Shown: positions 58,127-64,000 of the stretch, in pieces
Layout of the letters: each line of letters opens with the position of its first letter
How positions within the stretch are numbered: the stretch's first letter is position 1
NCBI GenBank assembly: GCA_037127255.1
Contig: JBANSL010000005.1
Coordinates: 83,085,160 to 83,149,159 of the forward strand
Direction of reading: 5' to 3'
Source: Persicaria tinctoria
Lineage: Eukaryota; Streptophyta; Magnoliopsida; Caryophyllales; Polygonaceae
Length of the DNA stretch: 64,000 nucleotides
Translations under genes and position numbers: made by a program
The notes under the pieces: model-generated
What the model was told of the DNA's origin: nothing
Database searches by the model: none
What the model saw: the letters and a program-made list of their open reading frames with translations, nothing else

Positions 58127-59254
58127 AAGATATATAACACCAACGTATGAACAATGATAAATTAGGATCAATGTGCAACTTATCTTCCCCTGTTGGCAGA
58201 GGTAACACAGGAAATCATTGGGAAACTATTGTGAAAATCTCATATTTGAATTCGAACGTCAACGAGTTTTTCGATCACATTCACGCCCTCTCGCACATCG
58301 ATAAAAGACAAAAACACACCGATCGAAAGAAAAGCTACAACCAGCATTAACTACAACCACACCAAAGACTTAGCCCGATAAATGTTTTTGGGGTAAATCA
58401 ATGAGTACAATATACTTATATTTTGTTAAATTGCCCAATGCAATTTGACAAGTAGGAAAAATAAAAATAAAAATAAAGGGTACTTCAAGTACGGAGGGAA
58501 ATGGCTAAAAGAGCCACAAATGGAGTAATTAATAAGATTATTAATTAAAGTTTATGCCAAATTGGAATTGAATTGCCAACACATGTTTGGCATTTCTGGC
58601 GAATGATATCTAATGCTTAATAATTACTCCTAATAAAGATTCTAAATTTGAACAACAAATTAATTAAAGGAGACCAACCCACCACATCACAATGGAATCA
58701 ACTCGGATCCTACTTTTTCAAAAAGAGGCCCAATACCAGCACACTTTTTCAATGTCTTGTCTCGCAAATTTCATATATTTTCATTAATTTCCATTTTGTT
58801 TGATTTTATTTTGAGGTGATTAATTAGTTTAAGATAATACATCAACTAATAATGCTTTTATTTGATTAATAAAATATATCAATAAAGAGTTTATAATGTA
58901 TTATCTTGGAGTTAACTAACTAGTTATGTCCATGAACTAATATTGAATATCCTTCTAATTTGATAATTAGAATTGTAATCCAAGCAAAATATATCACTTT
59001 ATTATTTACCTATTTTTTTTAATGAGCTAAAAACTACGTACTATATAAACTATTAAATTTTTTTATAATAATTTCATACTTATTAATAATAAGTAGCATA
59101 AAGTAAATCACTTTTAATGAACTAAAAACTATATAAAATATTAAAAAATTTATAATAATTTCATATTTATTTATAATAAGTATAGAAAATTATTTTTAAA
59201 AATTAATAAAAATAATTAACATTCTATAGTTTTATCTTTTTTTTTTTTTAAATG
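58127..59254. other. Intergenic AT-rich DNA
   Basis: No gene is seen. 58985-59230 holds repeats of AATGAGCTAAAAACTA and TAATAATTTCATACTTATT, related to the MITE-like repeat at 7013-7250. Confidence 0.4.
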
Positions 59255-59940
<686 letters not shown>

Positions 59941-60607
59941 GGGCATGTTTATCATTCACATTTTTTAATCTAGCTTAAGATTATAATATAGATAAAAATT
60001 GTAATCTAGCTCAAAATTATAATCTAGCTTAAAATTGAACCTCTTGTTTGGCATGCCTATGATTATCCAAGCTTTTTGGAGATTAAATTGTCAAATTACC
60101 AAAATGGGTCTATTTTATTTGATGTATGACTTTAGAGTCCGGTCATATTTGGCCCGGGCTATAAAGTTCCTTTATAAAAGAGAAAAATTACATGACTTTA
60201 TAGCCTAGCAACAAGCTCGAGCTATAAAGCCAAAATCATACATTGTCAATAGGGGTGATATATTTTTTTCAAGTTTGGTTTTGTGATCGTATTCAGCTTG
60301 CTAGTAATTAGACAAGCTCGAGCTTGAGCTCGAATTTGAGCTCGTTTGCTCGTTTTTGCTTGTTATGCTCGTTTTTTTTCTTGTTAGGCTCGTTTTGTCA
60401 ACTTTGCTCATTTTGATCGTTTTGAGCTCATTTTCATATAAAAGTTGTTTAAACTGGAATATGAATCTTTAAATTAGATTCAATATAATAAGAAAAAAAA
60501 AGAACTAAAAACTAATAAGAAATCTACCTGGAATGGCATGTATTTTCATATAAAAGTTGTTTTCTATGAAATCTGTTTTCTCAAATGCACAAGCTGTATT
60601 CTATGGA
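59941..60607. other. Intergenic, old MITE remains
   Basis: Repeats of AATCTAGCTTAAAATT-type sequence (59970-60040) and a GAGCTCGAGCTTGAGC-rich stretch (60300-60430) resemble subterminal repeats of degraded hAT MITEs. 60523-60545 contains CTACCTGGAATGGCATGTA, close to the splice border of the Harbinger relic at 62286. Confidence 0.4.
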
Positions 60608-60609
60608 AT

Positions 60610-60680
60610 GCATGCATCAGTGAAAGGACTTGTGGGTAGTACCCATAGGTCCCCGGTTCGAACCCTGGAGTGGCCGCTCT
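60610..60680 (+). other. tRNA-like B-box sequence, possible SINE remnant
   Basis: GTCCCCGGTTCGAACCCTGG matches an RNA polymerase III B box with a T-arm-like inverted repeat. The upstream part (GTGGGTAGTACCCATAG) does not form a convincing A box or tRNA body, so I do not call a tRNA gene. Confidence 0.35.
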
Positions 60681-60847
60681 TTATTTACCACAATTCAAGA
60701 AAAGGAGGCTGCAATACAATAGTGTACAAGTAACAACAATACAGAAACATCTAAGAGTTTCGACTAATAGTTGTATTAACATTCTTGTCTAACACTGATA
60801 AAGAAAATAAATGGTAACTATCTGCCTTGCTGGTTCAAATTCAACAG

Positions 60848-60931
60848 CTTGCAGCAAGTCAAGGCATCTTTGGTCAAGCATCAGGTGAAGCTGCTGATCA
60901 TTGACAGCATGGCTGTTCTAATTTCAGAGTA
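60848..60931 (+). pseudogene. RAD51-paralogue (RAD51B-like) exon fragment
   Basis: After CAACAG the plus strand reads LQQVKASLVKHQVKLLIIDS and then MAVLISEY. The hydrophobic strand ending in D-S is the Walker B motif of RAD51-family recombinases, and the wording is closest to plant RAD51B as I remember it. No neighbouring exon with Walker A is found and an in-frame stop follows within about 30 bases. It sits among transposon remains, so it is probably a captured or orphan exon. Confidence 0.45.
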
Positions 60932-61204
60932 TGACATTATTTTGTGGTTCTCTATTTCACAATAAGACTGAGCTGTATTGAAATACAGATTCAACTATAG
61001 CATGAAATACAGATCCATCATTCCATAGTTAAATTTTCTTCTAGAAAGGGGAGGAGACAAACAAGATACAACCCCCCTCTTGACAGCGTTCAGAGCACAG
61101 TGAGGTATGCAACTGTTTTACAGCTTCAGAATCTGGTTCTAGTGGATAAAAAATCCAAAAAATTACTAATAAGGAGCATAGAAAGCAATATACACATGTT
61201 TAAG

Positions 61205-62032
61205 TAGGGTGGCTCAACGGGCCGGGCCCGAACCGAACCGACCCAAACGGGTCGGGCCGAAACCGACAGCCCGATTTTTTGGGAGGTGCAGCCCGAACCG
61301 AAGACCGACCCTTCGGTTACGGTTATTTCGGTTTTTGGCCCGAAAAAACCGAAAAGACCGAAATTGAAGTAGATTTCTAAAAGCCTAAATTTCTCATAAA
61401 CCCTAAAATTCTAAAAGCCTCACAACAATCACAAATTGGTTTACAAATTTGAAATTACAACTAAAATATAACATATTATTGATAATAGAAGTAGATTAAC
61501 ACAAAGATAAACCGAAATTTTGCAAAAAAAAGAGAAAAGAAATCGAACTGTTGCAACTGCTGCTGCTTCGTGCAGGGGCTGCGGGAGGCCGTGAGGCGGC
61601 TGCGGGAGAGGGAGGCTGCTTCGCTCTTGCTGTGGGACTGCGGGAGAGGCGGCTGCGGGACTCTGGGCAGGGAGCGATTGAGCGAGGAGTAGGGCTTCAG
61701 TTGTGAGTCGCGTCTCGCCTTTCAAATTTGAAAGAATGGGCAGGCACGGGTCTGAGGTCTCACTGGCCGCTTTTCTCCAAGTCTCAAACTAATTAACTAA
61801 AGCGCAGCAAACTAGATTTTTTATTATATTTTTTTTCAAAAAAAAATGTTAAACGGTTTTTTCGGGCCGAAACCGAAAATTTCGGTTCGGTTACGGTTAT
61901 CGGCCCAAAACCGAATTTTAGATTTCTTCAGCCCGAAGCCCGAACCGTTAAAAGTCGGGCCGGCCCGAAACCGAGTTTTTCAGTTTGGTTATGGGTCGGT
62001 TTTCGGGCCGGGCCACATTTTGAGCAACCCTA
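61205..62032. mobile_element. hAT-type MITE, GGCCCGAACC family
   Basis: Ends TAGGGTGGCTCAACGGGCC / GGCCACATTTTGAGCAACCC-TA with the exact 8-bp duplication TGTTTAAG (61197-61204 and 62033-62040). Subterminal sequence repeats ACCGAA/CGGTT motifs. The centre (about 61540-61720) is GC-rich (GCTGCGGGAG repeats) without a recognisable protein, possibly captured DNA. Confidence 0.82.
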
Positions 62033-62224
62033 TGTTTAAGGCAGCAAAGCAGCAACATAGAAAGCAATATTTCATCTTTAATAAGTGTAAAACATGGCTT
62101 AAATTCACACATTCAGAGCACTAAAGCAACAGCATAGAAAGCAATATACACATGTTTAAGGCAGCTTCTGTTTTCAAACAGCTTCTGTTTTATCCAATGA
62201 ATAGCCAACAAAGATGCAAGATTT

Positions 62225-62831
62225 CTATGTAATTTGCTCTTCAATACTGCATGATAAAGAAAATGAATAGCCAGGAAAGAAACTTACCTGGAATGGCATG
62301 TACCTAGCATTTTGTTGTATTTTATATGGAATACCGGAGAAAGTTGGGTCCACAGGCCTGATAATATCATGTGCAAGTCCGACATGGCCTCTAGATTGTC
62401 CACATATAGCATATAACACATCATGGAAGGCTCTACTTATTGTCTCACCCGAATGTTGGAAGCGCTCAGCCACAGCTCGACTTGACATTCCCAAGGCAAG
62501 GGTATATAAAAAAAACACCTTAATTTTTTTATCCCACCACGCGTCATCAGCAGTAATAGTTCTTGTGCTCGCGTTCCAACCTAGGCCAGTCTCAGATTGT
62601 AACAACAACTTCCATGCAGAATACTCTTTCTTCATATTGTCGTACTTGTTCTTCATAGAGTTCTGATTGACTTTTTTCCCAGAAACTTTTTCAAAATCTT
62701 TCAGAATATGCGGCCATTGAAACTTTTGGCTACGCCCATATTTTTGTCGATATTGGAGACAAACATCAATTAAGGATCTTCATATTTGCTTTAGTCCGAA
62801 TAAAATTGGACCCTTTGGAACTTGCATCCAT
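62225..62831 (-). pseudogene. PIF/Harbinger relic: Myb-like domain joined to HARBI1/ALP1-type nuclease
   Basis: From ATG 62831 the minus strand reads MDASSKGSNF; a shift near 62775 leads into LIDVCLQYRQKYGRSQKFQW and KNKYDNMKKEYSAWKLLLQS, a Myb/SANT-like DNA-binding domain (L10-interacting type). It ends TADDAWWDKKIK and continues without a gap into VFFLYTLALGMSSRAVAERF and QHSGETISRAFHDVL, then KIQQNARYMPFQ before GTAAG. The second part is the N-terminal region of the Harbinger (HARBI1/ALP1-like) nuclease, normally a separate protein. The DDE catalytic residues lie further on and are not present. I infer an internal deletion that fused the two proteins. Confidence 0.75.
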
Positions 62832-63107
62832 CTACTTTCATGTTGCTAGAAAAAGATTGAATAACAAATTATAGATACATATATATTACAGAAAAAAGAT
62901 TACAGAAATTAAGATTGAATAACATATGTACACTTTATGTATAATATTGAGAAATTTATAACGATAAGGGCTATGATTATCAGGCATCACTAGGAATTAC
63001 AAATCTCTTATGAGCAATATAGAACCAACCGTTTATTTCTATAAGCACACAAAGATAATAAAACTGAAATTAAGCAAACACATCACTCAAGAATAGCTTA
63101 CATTTTG

Positions 63108-63151
<44 letters not shown>

Positions 63152-64000
63152 GTTACTAATCAGTTTAGATTATCAGTTATAGCTGTTTGCATTGGTGCAT
63201 GACATTATATATACACAACTTATATTAAGACTACTAGCTAGTCGCTTTAATTATCATCTCCTTCAGCAAAATAAGCAAAGTATTGTCCCTGAATTATGAG
63301 CAATCCGGTTTAGCAGCACAACTAGTGATTTTCATTAGGACAAATATATGCTTACAAAATAGACAGAAAAGATCAGAGTGAACAATATATATTAAAGCCT
63401 TTAAGTAATTATAAGTCAGCATACAAAGAACCCTAGAGCACCTGCTGCCTGTCATAGGAGGTGCATTTCACAGCAGTTCTAATCCATTCTTTGGTGGGTT
63501 TTTTTCTAATTTTACACACACAAAAGTAGTTACACCAATTAATCTGAATAGAAACTTACAGTTTAACCCCCTCTCCAAAGTACAAAAATCCACACATAAA
63601 AACAGTCCCCAATTTCATTTGTAGCAAGTTTAGAGTACATTTCAACAGAGTATATGATAAATAGCATGCCATCACTGTCTTCAAGGAAATATATACTTGA
63701 ATTGGTTCAGTAATAAGTAATTTTATCACGGATGAGAATTGATCAACAATTAATTAGATAACATCTCTAGCATATGCGCATATACATTGAATTAATTATT
63801 AATACATCTTGTTTTCCATCACTGTACCTTGAAAGTTTCAACAGAGTATATGATAAGTAATTTTCTATGGAGGAAGCAGAATCTATAATATCGATATATC
63901 AGGCAACCTTAAATAAATCATCATAGAAGCGAATATAAGGAGGATTCTTCAAAACAAATGGAAAAAAAAATTAAATCCGAAATTGGAAGGAGCCATTCAC
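62832..64000. other. Intergenic to window end, no gene seen
   Basis: AT-rich DNA with a (TA)n run at 63112-63149 and repeated phrases such as TTTCAACAGAGTATATGATAA (two places, about 63640 and 63837). A gene may continue beyond the window, but no exon was recognised. Confidence 0.45.
63112..63149. repeat. (AT)n microsatellite
   Basis: About 38 bases of AT dinucleotide. Confidence 0.95.

Noticed and set aside
60610..60680. tRNA gene
   Set aside because: Only a B box and T-arm-like repeat are present. No acceptor stem, anticodon arm or A box could be folded.
61441..61725. 94-residue minus-strand frame in the hAT MITE core
   Set aside because: Ala/Pro/Gln-rich translation of GC repeats followed by a hydrophobic AT-rich stretch; no start context or domain.

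Overview
This window is nuclear DNA from a flowering plant, most likely a eudicot. Protein-coding genes are split by GT-AG introns, intergenic DNA is very AT-rich, and the families recognised (group IV plant E2, ARID-ELM2 protein, CCT-motif protein, BRH1-type RING-H2 protein) are plant families. Small class II transposons with clean target-site duplications (TSDs) are dense. Nothing looks bacterial or organellar.

Five loci look intact. (1) A ubiquitin-conjugating E2 of the UBC4/5/6 group on the minus strand (3076-6700, six exons, 183 aa). (2) An ARID/ELM2 protein on the minus strand (8388-11301, two exons, about 646 aa). (3) A CCT-motif protein on the minus strand (33661-35971, four exons, 353 aa). 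(4) A Cys-rich membrane protein with a Pro-rich tail on the plus strand (46470-48261, eight exons, 247 aa). (5) A BRH1-like RING-H2 protein on the minus strand (51630-52109, one exon, 159 aa). They are unrelated housekeeping or regulatory genes and do not form a pathway or cluster.

The rest is mostly mobile DNA and relics. 1-2700: a Pack-PIF/Harbinger element carrying a broken ROH1 fragment, itself hit by a hAT MITE, plus a tiny hairpin MITE. 7-8 kb: a LINE RNase H relic. 12-22 kb: a hAT MITE, a higher-order minisatellite, a mosaic of gene fragments including the C-terminus of a BIG-type ARF-GEF, and a Helitron-like region. 22-31 kb: three long-TIR Mutator-like fold-back elements with 9-10 bp TSDs, plus nested Stowaway, Tourist and hAT MITEs. 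36-41 kb: a LINE relic split by a hAT MITE that contains an ATT array. 41-48 kb: a segmental duplication. Its left copy is a decayed gene filled with MITEs, its right copy is the intact Cys-rich gene, and an exon fragment of the nearby CCT gene lies at the boundary. 48-49 kb: copia and Mutator-like relics. 52-58 kb: a repeat inserted at the BRH1-like TATA box, then a complete, young, nonsense-broken Ty1/copia element. 59-64 kb: an AT-rich tandem duplication, a RAD51-like exon fragment, a hAT MITE and a Harbinger relic in which a Myb domain is joined to a nuclease.

I found no convincing new enzymatic system. The most informative features are the paralogous empty sites, the TATA-box duplication, the Stowaway copies inside both arms of a fold-back element, and the leader-plus-array structure at 14.7-16.7 kb. 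All gene models are by eye from sequence; no searches were run.
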